A DNA stretch of 64,000 nt from Epiperipatus broadwayi (Eukaryota; Onychophora; Udeonychophora; Euonychophora; Peripatidae): contig JAQFVV010000017.1 in the NCBI GenBank assembly GCA_028023455.1, positions 124,001 through 188,000 on the forward strand, read 5' to 3'. Every line of letters begins with the position of its first letter. Positions within the stretch are counted from its first letter, which is position 1. The translations under genes were made by a program, and so were the position numbers. Shown here piece by piece: positions 11,867 to 24,551 of this stretch. The notes under the pieces were generated by a model. That model had not been told where the DNA came from and did not search any database. It saw only the letters and a program-made list of their open reading frames with translations.

Positions 11867-12222
11867 TGTGTATATCTATTAGAAAAAAATTTATTTGCAC
11901 ATACATTCATTCTGCTTTATTAGACATTTGCACACACATTTATTCTGCATTATTAGGCAACTGAGATGGAAGACCATGGTGTTTCTTGATCTTAAATGTT
12001 TAGTCAATAAATTTACCACAATGACTAATGCATGCTAGTGAGCAGCCATCCATTTCATATATGAATAATCACATTGTAATAACAGCTGCAATGACAACAA
12101 CATATGGAGTGGATATTAAGAATTTGCCCTGTTCAGTTTTCTTAGGCCTCCAAGAGGAATCAAGGAATCTCCTTTCAGTTAATAGCAAACTCCTTTCTGC
12201 ATCCAAGTAAAAATAATAATAA

Positions 12223-13160
12223 ACAATGTTTCATATTATTATTTTTTTTAAATAAAATGAATACTAATCACAATCACATACCATCTAAATGACTTCCTTA
12301 TTACATGTCCTCTGGATGATCTCATTTTGTTTCAATATTTTTTAACAATCTTAATAATCAGCAAACTATAGCATCTCTATCTGTTTTAATGTTTTTAAAT
12401 CAATATTGACTTTGGAATCTATATGATTAACCTCTATATGCCTTACTTTATTTCAGACTTTCATTTAAACTCTTTAAAGTTTAATCTTTCTGACACAATA
12501 AAAGAATAATTTACAGTTTTTTTTGTCTGCTGCTACTAAATCAATAACTTTCATTTTATCACTTAAAAAAGTTACTTTATGAATTTTATTAAATTTCATA
12601 AAAATTTTAGCTTTATGATTGAAAAATATTTTATTACATGAAATATTGCATTAAATCAAAGCAAATAATAAAATATATGTTTTCAGCTTAACCCAAAGAA
12701 ACATTATTAATAAATATGATCATATGGTTCTTGGAGTCAGAAATAAAAGACAGTTGCCTTATCATAAAAAGATTGAATTTATAAAATTTAATGTTAATTT
12801 ACATTTTAATAGCATATAACTTAAGTAGCATTACTGATATCATGCATATTGCAGCTTCACTGTATTGTCAATGAAAGAATCATATATCTCATAGATTACC
12901 ATCCCATTTCCAATCCATACTTTACATTGATTCCTTCAAAGTAAAACCTATCTGATAATTTTTCCTCATTCTTTCTTATATCAAACTTCCAGCACTCAGA
13001 TACATATAACATCCCATAAGTGCCAGATATGAATCAAGACCTATTACACCCAATCATATCCTGCATTTGAAAGAAGACCCATACATGTCAAAGTTCATGT
13101 ATTAAAAATGTATGTCTTTTTCCAATATTTACCAATAATCAGAAACATCTATATAGCAAT
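12223..13160. other. AT-rich DNA, nothing recognised
   Basis: No gene or repeat named. Confidence 0.5.
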
Positions 13161-13162
13161 AG

Positions 13163-13255
13163 AAAACTCTCCATACAGTATTGCCACTCAGTGCAAACCT
13201 TAGTAATCAATGGGTGCAAGAAAGTTTATACATAAAATCCTGATCTAGTCTTTAC
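13163..13255. mobile_element. Palindromic element fragment, copy 2
   Basis: A single left-arm piece beginning AAAACTCTCCATACAGTA and running through the AGTAATCAATGG and CATAAAATCC blocks. No second arm. Confidence 0.6.
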
Positions 13256-13732
13256 TCTAAGATTGAATATTAATAATATCAGTGTTCAATGGTTTGGCAA
13301 TTGTTTAAATATGGAGAAAAATATTTCTGGAATTTAGGCTAGACTCTTAAAGGTAAATTCATGAGCATGCTTTATTTCCTGTATTTGTAATAATTGTAAT
13401 TGTTTTGGAAGATACAATTAAAATATATCCTGATGCAATAACTTTTTTTGGCATACTTTATCACTTTACATTTTATTATTATCATCCACAAAAAGATAGT
13501 TAATTCTCCATAAATATGCTAAATATCTTACTATGAAGCTTCTTGTGATACAAAGTGGTAGGGTCACCTTCAAAGGAATAAGGTGATAAAATGTCAAGTA
13601 AGTGATGTCTATGATGCACTTCTTGAAATATCAGAAACCTCAGAAGTTAAAAGTAATGTTGCAACACTTGCATACTCAATAAAAGATTATAAGTTTAGAG
13701 TATAGTTTAATTTTGTTAACAAGGAACTTAAG

Positions 13733-13965
13733 CATCACATGATTACCATTTCTTATGCTTGCTCATAATTGTTATTAAAACATGCAAAGCTCTCCATACA
13801 CTAGAGCCACTCAAGCTAGAAACTAGTTTGGGGATGTTGGATAAGTATGCATTAGATAGGGATTTTATGCACAAGCCTTCTTTCATCCACTGATTACTCT
13901 GGCTTGCCCTGAGTGGCACTACTGTATGGAGAGTTTTGCCTATTTTAAAAAACATAAGCATGAAT
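13733..13965. mobile_element. Palindromic element, copy 3 (internally deleted)
   Basis: The left terminus (CATCACATGATTACC to AGCCACTCA) is joined directly to the right-arm block GCTAGAAACTAGT and continues to GAGAGTTTTGCC. The CTGATGA half of the hammerhead-like core was lost at the junction. The short minus-strand open frame here is incidental. Confidence 0.7.
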
Positions 13966-16615
13966 ATTTCTGTAACTCTTCCTTCATTTAAACTCTATTA
14001 TAGTGGTTGGCAAATATTAAGTTTGACCAAGTATTAGTTTAAGCAAAATATGCATGGAAGATTTATAAATATATCCAGAATTTCAAAATAGAATGTTGAA
14101 AAAGAGAAAACATAATTTAGTTATGAAGTGGATGACGGACTAATTATTAATCCTACAGTACTGTTCAAAGTAAATTTTTAATGTAATTCTGAATAAACCA
14201 AAGCAATCATTACCTATTTGATTTGAATCACAGAAAAATCATATGAATTTATTTGGAATTTTGGGAAAATCTCAAAAAATTTAAAAAGATAAACTAAAAA
14301 AGCGAGGGACACAGTTAGAAATTGCTCTTATGAATATTAAAATTCCTCTACTAATTTGGAAGTTCTAAAAATGATTCTTTCATTAGAATATTGTGCCAAG
14401 CCTTCTAAAATGTTTCATTTTTTATTAAAAAAAAATGATAAAGTTACATCTTTACCTAATCTCATTATTTTTTGATATATTTAACCATAGAAATGCTTCT
14501 GGAAAAAAGCTATTTTCTGAATTAAAACAAATAAAAATTACCTAAGGTCAACTATGACCCAAGATAGGCTACACTAGCAGTTAGATTTTGATTCACTTTT
14601 AGAAGACCTCTTCAGATAAAAAACTAGAAAATGTTTTTAAATATTGTGCTATATTAATTTACTATAGATGATGTATGTTTTGTTCAAATTATATTATTCA
14701 ACAATTAATTTTTTAAAATTAAAAAAATACATATATATTTTTAAAAGATGTCATATTTTGAAATGCACCACATAAAATATCCAACTGGGCCCCACACTAA
14801 CTGATTCCAGTCCTGCTTTCCAGATACATCCAGATTATTCAGAACTATAATTGTGTATTATTATTGTTAAATTTTTACCCTTTTGAGCAGCCATGTATAC
14901 ATCAATAATCTATACATCAAAAACTGTTTTACAATAGAATGTGTTTATTTCTTGAAATATTTCTTATAACATTAGAGTAGTCTTCTCTCTATTTTAATTA
15001 TATTTTACTAATGTCTTATAAACTATTCCTAAAATAATCTCTGCTATTGTTTGACTTCAAAAACAAACTATTTGTCGTTGCACACTTTTGTTCTGTAGAA
15101 CAGTTAAAGAATCTCAACAATTATCTCTATTTGTGCTAAAGGTACCAAATATCATGCATTTCTTATCAATGTTAATATATTTTTCACCTTAAGATCAAAG
15201 AAACATAAAAGTTATATATGAATTGTTTTTATCTGTTCATAATTCCTTTTTAAACAATCACTTAATGTATAATAAAAATAAAATATACTGTTGGTTTGTA
15301 TGTTATTACCTCCATCGTTATATTTCCTTGTAAACAATTTTATCATTCTAACATATATATACAATTAAAATATTTAATTGACAATAGATATTTAAACTAA
15401 GAGCGAAACTTCGCTTTTTTCCTAGTAAAAATTAAATTCAAATTATTAAGTAAAGCACCTATATTGCCGTTCTAATTACTGCAAAGAAATAGTTTCTTTT
15501 TAATGTAATTTCAATATACAAATCGATAGCTGTTAAACTTTTCTTTATTTTATTTATTGCTTGTAAATTTTAAACCAATTATAAAATGGCTTTTAAGCTC
15601 AAAAATCTGATTTTGATTTTTTTTTACCAAAACCAAACTTTTTAAAAAAAAATTACAATGGCATTTATTTAATTTAATAAATAAATAAAAGTTTTATCGC
15701 AGTCATTAGTGATATAAAACTTAAATTTGTAAAATGGGATTAGGAATTAGAAAAAAACGAATTAGGATTTTATAAAATACTTCTTTTAATTTTTATTAGA
15801 GGGCGGTAGTTGTTAAATGGATTGGGATGGAAAAGTAGAAAATGTAATAAATAAAAAAAAAATGAAATATGGAAATCAACAAATATAATAATAATAATAC
15901 TAATATATTATCAAACCAATTTCAACAGAATCGACATTGAAACCGAAGATATTTATGAACACTTAACGAGAAATCTGGAATTCTACAAACAGAAAAACGA
16001 GCTTAATTTGTCGAATGATTTATCTGCAGTATGGAAAAACTGTTCACCAGTTAACAGGATTAATAGAGATAGAAAGAAATACTGTAATGAAATACTGTTT
16101 ATATTATCAATGTATAAAATATTACGAAGAAAAAAAAATAACGGCATATTCTTTTTTTAGGGTGGGTGAGAAATAAAATTAAAATCAAATAATGAAGAAA
16201 GTGAAGCAGATTTTTGAGAAATAGAGTAAAAAAGGGAATAATATTTCATAAATACAATCTATAAATAAAACAACTACCATTTAATTATTTTACATTGATA
16301 ACTTTTGAAATTAACTATATATCTTATCATAGAAAAATCCATGCATGCATGCATATACGTTCAAAAGAAATATTAAACTTTCTTGTTCTAGTTAAGTTTA
16401 ATATTGATTGTTCAATTTTCTTATTATAACTATTAGATTAATGCTTCAAATATTATGTTTTATTGTAGTTGATCTAGTGCACTATATATGTTCCATACTA
16501 TAATTGTGTGTGTGTGTGTGTGTTTGTTTTTTCTATTTCATATATATAAAAAAATATCAATTGCACTTTTTGAAAAGAGGAAAAAAAAATTGGAATGTAC
16601 GTATTTTTGCTATGC
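13966..16615. other. AT-rich DNA with a GT repeat
   Basis: No gene seen across 2.6 kb. A GT microsatellite lies at about 16504-16523, and a small open frame starting in it is not a gene. Confidence 0.5.
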
Positions 16616-16617
16616 AT

Positions 16618-16906
16618 TGGTCAATAAAATCTGACATTTGGGATAATTGTATTTATATATTGGACTATTTCCATTATCTAATATAAATATTGAATGTCTT
16701 TAGAAAAATTAACTTTATTTAAGTATTCCAAATACATTCAACTGTTAGTAATAGCACGCAGGTTAGTAAATATGCACAACGTTTCCTTCTTCTTCAGCTG
16801 TTGCTGGCCTGACCAGTGACAGTACTAGCATGGGGATCAAACTTGGACTCTTAGATTCTTGAATATTGAAGTTTAAGGTAACACTCTAACTAACCAGCCA
16901 TTCTAT
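16618..16906 (-). mobile_element. tRNA-derived SINE, copy A
   Basis: On the minus strand the head has an A-box-like stretch (TGGCTGGTTAG) and a B-box-like AGTTTGATCCC. A body with GTCACTGGTCAGGCCAGCAA and CTGAAGAAG follows, then a tail with CTAAAGACATT and GGAAATAGTCCAATAT. The body and tail recur at 37795-38055 and 54985-55245, which defines a family of about 270-290 bp. Only this copy keeps a convincing tRNA-like head. Confidence 0.6.
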
Positions 16907-17149
16907 TATAATAGGTAATACTGACAATTTTCAAGTTCACTTTTAACCCTATCACCTGTGCTATATTACCAATAATAGTGATTGGTTTACTTAATTTAAC
17001 AGGAAAAGAAAACAGTAAAATAGACTGAACTGCTGCCATTATTATAAATAATATTAAAACTGCATCAGAGAATAAAAATGAAATATAATTCAATAACCAA
17101 GTATCCTGATTACCAAACAAATAAACAAAAAAAACAGTACATTTCAGTT

Positions 17150-17510
17150 AAAAATTTAAATATAGGGGATTTAAACTTAGACTTTCAAGCATCTTTCAAC
17201 TATCCAAACTATCTCATATCACTGATACACATGATCACACAAATGTAGAAAATATCAATAATCACCAATCAGTTGGTCCAGATTATCATCTCTCACACAT
17301 ATATATAATCAATGCTCAGTTTATATGAAGATAGCAAATTTTAATACTTTAATAGACTTCAATCTACTCCAACCTCCAACCCTTCAGCCATTCATACCAT
17401 TGAAAATCTGATGATGGAAAGTTCAAATCCCATGCTGATGCCAATATTGTTGCCATACTTACAAGTAGACTCCAGGTATATGAAGAGTGCCTGTATTTCA
17501 AATATTAAAA
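17150..17510. repeat. Fold-back, tRNA-like SINE candidate, second copy
   Basis: GGGGATTTAAAC and GACTTTCAAG near 17165-17190 match the complement of the 4504-4745 element, and the right side again has GTTCAAATCCC at about 17421-17431. The two ends are roughly inverted to each other. Confidence 0.4.
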
Positions 17511-19670
17511 ATGTAAACAAAAAAAAAACTATTTTTCCATTATAAAGAAAAATACATTTGTTAAATTTTTAACAGGAAAGTTTTTTTTTCTTGTTTATTT
17601 GTTTGATAAAAATGATTTTGATGGTCCCACACGAAAAGTATACTTGGTTTATTTATATATTTTATTTTTATTCTCTGTTGCAATATTTTAATATTATATA
17701 TTTTAACGGTCACTGAAAGAGTCTTAACGTATTCTTAATGTATCTGCACTACAAGGGCGCCATCTAGTCATTTGAACCTAAAAAAATTTATATAGTAGGC
17801 AGATATGTAAGTTAAGATTCAAAAAAAAAATTGTATATATATTATTCTGACCATTTGCCCAATGTCACTAGCTCATAGAGTAGCAGAGATTTTAAACATT
17901 ATTATAAGTTTTAATAGATTTAGATTCTCAAAATATATTAATATTTAAAACAAAATAAAAGAAGCCACTGCCAGTAATTAAGACACAAATAGATTTTTAT
18001 TAATGCACATTTAAAATTGAGGAATAAATTTATTTTTAGATTTCAACATTAATAATTTTTTTAAATTTAAATTCAAATTACTATTTAAATAGACCACACA
18101 GATGGATATTTAAACTATATTTTACTTTAGCATGTCGAGTATAGATAGGCTACATAGATTTTTTCCACTTGAAAACTTATCAAAACATTCATTCAATCTC
18201 AGACTAAAAGTTCGTAGCCAACCCAATGCCTGCTTCCAGATATATAGTCACAACCAAATGCAATATGAAGATGCTAGCATAAAACCACGCTGACAGGAAT
18301 GTGTATCTGACAGCGTGATATTATTTGAAGGAAATGATCCGTGTCAAGAACAGGAATGAGCATCTGTCTGACTAAGGAATCATGTATATAATTTTTTTAA
18401 AGAGTGCTATGCATGGGGGAGAGCGATATTTCTGCCAACTTATAATCCTCCAGAGCTAGAAGGGGTCAATGGGACAGGAAACACATCTGCAACCATTGCA
18501 ATGATATGACTGCCTCTTTGGGGTCATGCATTCAGTTGGGCATGTTGCCCTGTATGATAAACACTCTTCACATTACATTGATATAAACACCCATATAACC
18601 ATCCACAAGCATTGCCCTAACTACGAAACAAATAGTCTGAAATTAAAATCCTCTAAACTAAACATAAACAAATTTAAACATAGTTATTAATCTTTATCTA
18701 TGCAGCTATCTACACTCAACTTTAAATTTAATACATTTTAGTTAAGACATAATACACACACAAAAAAAATGAAATGGAAATGATTGCTTAAACATCTGCA
18801 TAAAAAATATTAACAATTGAATTTGCATTTTTAAGTCAGATAAGAGTTCTTATTTTCAGCTATTAATTAATTGCAATTTTAGGAAAGTTCTTATTAGATA
18901 GACACAAGAGTTCATACTTTACGGATTTAGCAGATTTAGAAGTCCATCTTTGTAATCACTTTCATAGATTTTGTCCTTCTTTGTAATGAAACTACTACTT
19001 GCCATGCATTTGGTTAGGAACTGTCATCAATTGGCCTCAGCTGGTTGTCCGGAAAATTAAATCTATTGCAGACTTTCACATCGTGAAAATCTGCAATATA
19101 GCTAGTTATAATGACATATTCATAGTCAGCTCTCAGATAACAATTATAATAATCATTTTCCTTTTATATTTTTCTTGGCCTCTTATCATCAGATCTTGGG
19201 ATTCAATGAGCAAGATGCCACTAATCCTCTTGTGTTTCAGTTATGGTCCATGCTGTCATTTTCGTGCTTGCATTGGTCATTTAATTTCTTTGTACTCTCT
19301 TATCTGACCCTTTAATTTATTTTAAATGCCTCAAGGGCCAGTTTGCTTTTGAACAATCATTTAATTAATAAGACAATCATTTCCATTTTCTAAGATTATA
19401 GAAATCAACATTATTTCTATTTCCAAAAATATCAAATCTTTATATCTTTACTTTTTTACAAAAAAAATTACTTTCAAATATTTTTATTTTTTAAAATAGT
19501 TTTTAAAGTTGTTCATCATGCGATCTATATATACGTTAAACAGTTTTTAAATTTCAGTTTTTAAGTTAAGTTTTTTTTTCTTTTTAATAAATCAATTTTT
19601 ATTTAGGATCCTTTTTATTTTAATTTTAAAATAATGTGACGGCATATTATATTCCGTTACAATATATATA
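17511..19670. other. Unrecognised; part is less AT-rich (18230-18620)
   Basis: The 18230-18620 part has clearly more G and C and includes a small inverted repeat (CACGCTGACAGG against CTGACAGCGTG). It could be an old repeat or a degraded exon or UTR; I cannot tell which. 18999-19307 has a 102-codon open frame of hydrophobic, low-information content that I do not accept as a gene. Confidence 0.4.
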
Positions 19671-19675
19671 TAACC

Positions 19676-19757
19676 ATTAGAAACCAGTCAGTACTTAGAC
19701 AATAACCAATATAAATAATAATCAACAATCTCAAACTGTTGTCAAGGCAACCTTTTT
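19676..19757 (+). repeat. Dispersed repeat, copy 1 of 2
   Basis: Shares CCATTAGAAACCAGTCA and AAACTGTTGTCAAGGCAACC with 36655-36737 in the same order and spacing. Family unknown. Confidence 0.65.
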
Positions 19758-20039
19758 ACAATATGTATATTATTTATTGGTTTTATGGCATATGAGATTA
19801 AGACCATAGGTTTGGAATGTTATGAACTGACTTGATTGATCACATGTTGCTTATATTCTGAATCTTCATGCATGTTGTGGATACACCAAATTTTTTTTTA
19901 CAAATACAAGAAGGGGAATTAGATAAAAAAATATTACAATCAAAGGAAATACTTTCTCATTTTTATGAATAATTTGCAATTGCTGATGTTTCCTTCCCCA
20001 ATTCGTTTTATAATTTTAATATTTAGAATTATATTATAA

Positions 20040-20475
20040 AATTCACATGACTAGCATTTCTTATTCAATCTATTAAAAAATTGCAAATCTCTTCATATAG
20101 TAGTGCCACCCAGTGCAAGCCATAATTATCAATAGATGCTAGATTGTTTGAGCATCAAAATCCTTATTTATTGCCTATTCATCCAATATCCCTAAATTAG
20201 TTTCTAGCTTATGGCTTTTATCAATGCTGAGCCTTGTATCTTATAGCACTGCACTTCAATCTTTGAATCTAATGTAGCTCTCCAGAAGCAATCTTTTACC
20301 CTTTAGTTAACTATCAGATCCAAGATTTCTCACTAATGAATGCCACAAGCTAGAAACTAGTCTGAAAATATTGGATGAATAGTCACTAGGTAAAGATTTT
20401 AATGCACAAACTTTCTAGTATCTACTGATTACTATGACTTGAACTGGGTGGCACTATTGTATGGAGACAGTTGCT
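20040..20475. mobile_element. Palindromic element, copy 4
   Basis: Left arm about 20045-20315 and right arm about 20316-20475, with the same landmark blocks as the other copies. In the right arm the core reads CTAATGA then GAAACTAGTC, and its outer helix ATCCAA/TTGGAT is intact. Both arms are diverged. Confidence 0.7.
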
Positions 20476-20705
20476 ACTATATTACAAATTGCAATAAGCT
20501 CCTATATTGTTAAGATGCTTTTAAGAAAAATAGTTATCTAACTGTTTACAGTGGATTAATAAGATTATAATTCATTAGCTTAAAACGATCATAGCATATT
20601 TTTATTGTCCAGGATGTCTTTCTTAAACCATGATTTAAATCATTATGGTAAATAATTGCCTTACAACTATTCCTTTGCATAATAGAATCTAAAAGAAAAT
20701 ATAGA

Positions 20706-20940
20706 TGTATGTATTAAAATTAAAAATAATCAATGTAAAACAAAATTGAAATAAACAACTCACTATAAATAAATAAAAATTTTAATACAGAATGTGATTG
20801 TGTAAAATGAAACGTCTTGAAAAAGTTCTATTAAGGAATGAAAGCCAGATTAATAGATTCAATATTTTTTTTATTTATAGTGAGTTGTCTATTTCAATTT
20901 TGTTTTAAATTGATTGTTTTAAATTTTATATGTATAAGGC
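20706..20940 (+). mobile_element. Fold-back element with a GAAA stem motif
   Basis: Arms of about 75-85 bp (20706-20785 and 20862-20940) are inverted copies; for example AACTCACTATAAATAAA is matched by TTTATTTATAGTGAGTT. Between them, at 20816-20844, is CTTGAAAAA, stem GTTC/GAAT, then GAAAG. The architecture parallels the Penelope remnant at 385-1528. Confidence 0.6.
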
Positions 20941-22729
20941 AACATTATGAACAAAATTTAACATTGAAATTTGGTCATTTAAAGTATTAAATTTAATATA
21001 TTGCATTTATATAGTGAATGATTTTATTATTTTTAGAATTAACCCTGAATTAATAAAATCCATTCCTCTCATGTGTGTGTGTGTGTGTGCGTTTTAAGAT
21101 GTTTGATACTTATTAAATGAGACTTTGGTTAGATTGTTTTTTTTTGAAGGAAGAATAAATATATGTTGCTCATTCTTTTTTATATTTAGAATTATGCGAA
21201 CAAAAATAATGTATATTCCTTATATCTAAAAGATGTCAAGTTACAGCCAAATTTGCAATTGGTAACTTATAGTAAAAGATATTAAAATAGTTATAAATAT
21301 TGGATATTATTTGATCACCTACCTGTAACTAAAAATAACTTACAAATAAAGTAAATTATATGACCTGAAAGATCTAGCTATATAAAATAGATCGTCATAA
21401 TGATTTTGCGAGAATAAAAGATGAAGAAAAAATGGATTTAAGGAGTAAAGGTGTACTTTGCTATAAAAGTCTAAAATATCCCCCCCCCCCAAAAAAAAAA
21501 AAAAAGATCTAAAGTTCATTATTCTGTTTCAGAATTAAGTTATAAATATTTCAAATTAAACATAACTCAAGATTAATAATATCCATTAATATAATAATGA
21601 TTAATATATAAAAAGGAGCTAAAAATAATCATGAATAAATGGCATACTGTTTGGTAGGTCATATCAAGTTTTAGCACCATGCATTTTAACCACCAGATTC
21701 TGCATTTCGTTAACTGCATCAACCAATGTAGATCAGACATTAGTAATTAATTGTTAAAGATTCAAGTTAAGAAGCTGATAACTTGTCCTTATTTATTCAT
21801 CAACTTTTTATGTCAATGTGGTGGAAATACCATAAAGTAATAAGAACAACAATAAAAAACAGCCAATGAATGTGCAAAATACAATGAAAAATCAATTTAA
21901 TACATGATAATCATTGTAAATTTTCTATAGATAAATCATTCACTTTATATCACCGGGTAATATTTAACCCACTTCATTTGAAAAGTCAAATGTTCAATTA
22001 TAAATGTGCATCTATTATTTCAAAACTGCACAATATCCCCTCTTCAAAAATTCTTATAACATTTTTTTAAAAAGAGAGAGAGAAAGTAATGATAAATTGT
22101 TACACTTTCATTTTACAGATATCAAACTTATTTGATCTAGGCAAATAATGACAAATAATTATAAATTAGCAAAAAATATATGAGCATTTTTTTCATAAAC
22201 ATACGCAATTCTTTATAGATAGTGCCTTCACTAAAATTAATTATAAAATTAATAATATTGTAACTTCAGGCATGAAAGTAAATATTAAAAGCAAATAATT
22301 TTTTTTTATAATTTTAGTCATAATTATTATGATAATGGGACCAGTATTTCAATACATACATATGTATGCATATATACTAGCACACCCGTAACCCTTGTGA
22401 CGAAATTACTTAAATCAATATTCAGTTTATCAGCTTTCCTGAATTATGCCATTATATCATGATTTTAATTAATACATCTCTCATAATTAAACATTTGGTG
22501 AAAAATATGGAGCTTGTAGATTGTGAAATTAAAATATTTTGTTTAAACTCTAAAAATTGTTTTTAATTTTTATTTTTTTGTCTGTATTGTTTTGTTTTTA
22601 ATATTTTCTATTTTCAATAATGCAGATTTATTGCTTTTTTGTTAATTTTAATATTAAAATACTTTAATTTAATCACATTATTACTTGTTAGTATGTTAAT
22701 GCCAGTCCATGTTTATCTGCCACCATATT
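20941..22729. other. AT-rich DNA with simple repeats
   Basis: Contains a GT repeat near 21072-21090 and an 11-C run joined to 15 A's (21480-21505). No gene seen. Confidence 0.5.
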
Positions 22730-23190
22730 TTAAAAGTAAAAGACTTTAAGTATTGTTTTTAAATTCTTATAATGCTACTAATGTTTGTTCTTTTTTGGTT
22801 ATGTGTTTGTGCTAATTATTTTGATCTTTTTCTAATTATTAATATTTTTGATACTTAATTTCTAAGGTTATTTTATTTTTTTGGTCATGTGATTATGCTA
22901 ATTTTATTTGGTCATTTATTAATTATTAATATTTTTGATATTCATTTTTAAAATTATTTGATTCTTTTTTTTTCGTATCTTGATTACACTAATTTTTTGG
23001 TCAATTCCTAATTACTAATATTTTTGATAATGATTGTAGAATTATTTGATATTTGGTCAATGATTATGCTAATTTTTTTATTATTTCCTAATTACTAATA
23101 TTTGCTAAATATTTTATTTGATTTTGATAGTTGTTTATGGTCACATGATTTTTTATTTTATCATTTGCTAATTACTAATATTTACTTGCT
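22730..23190. repeat. Degenerate tandem array, about 80-91 bp period
   Basis: The phrase GGTCATGTGATTATGCTAAT and the following CTAATTACTAATATTT recur with spacings of about 86, 91, 80 and 81 bp (unit anchors near 22811, 22897, 22988, 23068 and 23149). About five units, rich in T on the plus strand. Confidence 0.65.
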
Positions 23191-23423
23191 TTTATTTTTT
23201 TTTTATTACATTTATTTCTATGAAATCTGTTTTGCTTTGGTTTGTTTTGATGAAAAATGCAATTTAATGTTGAATGTGCAAAGTATCTGGAACACTATGT
23301 TATTACTTTTGTTTGTATTATCTAACATCCTTTATCACTTGGTTGTGTCAATGGTGATTTTGGTGCTCCCCCTGGTGAAATGGCTTAGAACACTTACTAA
23401 ACTGATACCTATATAAAGTACAT

Positions 23424-24551
23424 CTGGGTCTCATTTTATGCAATAGATAGATTCCATAGAAAACCCACATTAAAAAAATCGCACAAAAATAGACTTAACT
23501 TACCTTGAAAAATGGGGGATAGGTTCTGTAATTTTCAGAAATTGCATAAAAGCAAAGCAACAAGGAAAAATTACTTTAAAATTCGCATTAAAAAATAAAG
23601 AAATAAAGTATGACTAATAAAAAATTTTAAATATTTGAAAAAAATTAATACAAGACAAACTTTTTTACTTTTTTTGATAACTACAGTATTTAATTTTACA
23701 TTTTTTATACATATTTTAATCATTACCACTATTTGACAATATGCTTTCATTTGTGAACTGGTAAAAAATCAGATTTTTTACAAGAGCAAGTACAACTAGC
23801 ACCACTTTCAGTCTTGTGCTGTGTTAATGGTTTTCTGTCAACAATGTAATCAGTGATTAAACTTTGAGATTATGATTTTACTAATTATTTATAAAGCTTG
23901 TGATATACAGACATATAACTATTTAGATCTCATTGGAATTTAAGAGGTTGTTCATTGCAGAAAACTCAGATTTCAGCATTTTCTGATGTTTGTCTTTGCC
24001 TTACACATCAACCTAAAATCTATGATTAATTGATTTTACTACTGAAATAAATTTTAAATGTTCATATTTTGTTTCTATATTAAAAAAATGAGATTGCCAT
24101 CAAAGCAAAAGATTATACATTATCATTAGAAAGATTATTTTCAGTTTACAAAATCAATAAAGTCTTCATTATTTATTTTAAAATTCTAAAAGATTATTTA
24201 TTTTTGTTATATCTAATAAAATATGTTTTAAAAGTTTAAAATTTTTGAATATTTATTGCAATATTTGTATATGTAAGTATAAATCTATTATTATTATTTA
24301 CTCATTAGTATAAGTAGATTATTTACATAGAAGCTAAGATTCTAAATACAGCTTCAGGCCATATTCACATTAGCTACTAATATAATGTTATATTTTTGAA
24401 AAAAAAAGTATTTCAAGTCAAAATAAGTTATTAATAATTTAAATTTCTTGATATCTAATAAATATAGTGCAATATGAAAGATATCAAGAAGAAACATGAA
24501 TCGCATAACTTCAAAATCACATTAAATTAATCCGCATAAAATGAGACCCAG
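23424..24551. mobile_element. Candidate non-autonomous DNA transposon with 18-bp terminal inverted repeats
   Basis: CTGGGTCTCATTTTATGC at 23424-23441 is repeated as a perfect reverse complement at 24534-24551. The interior (1.1 kb) has no transposase frame. A TA dinucleotide lies just outside each end (TACAT before the left, GTATA after the right), so a TA-inserting family is possible but not shown. Confidence 0.55.

Larger units (their letters stand above)
8940..12222 (-). mobile_element. RTE-clade LINE, near full-length decayed copy 2, 18-bp TSD
   Basis: The direct repeat AAGTAAAAATAATAATAA at 8940-8957 and 12205-12222 flanks a 3.25-kb element on the minus strand. It collinearly matches the copy at 41357-44656: a 5' leader (11880-12204), an endonuclease part (about 10790-11880) and a reverse-transcriptase part (about 8975-10790). 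The 3' end is a very short tail of TGATGA-like repeats. About 3.3 kb with no separate ORF1 fits the RTE clade. Many stops and frameshifts show it is inactive. Confidence 0.85.

Noticed and set aside
16504-16686. 60-codon frame starting with Cys-Val repeats
   Set aside because: It starts inside a GT microsatellite and has no motif.
18999-19307. 102-codon hydrophobic frame
   Set aside because: Composition follows the T-rich background; no domain, and no flanking splice or repeat evidence.
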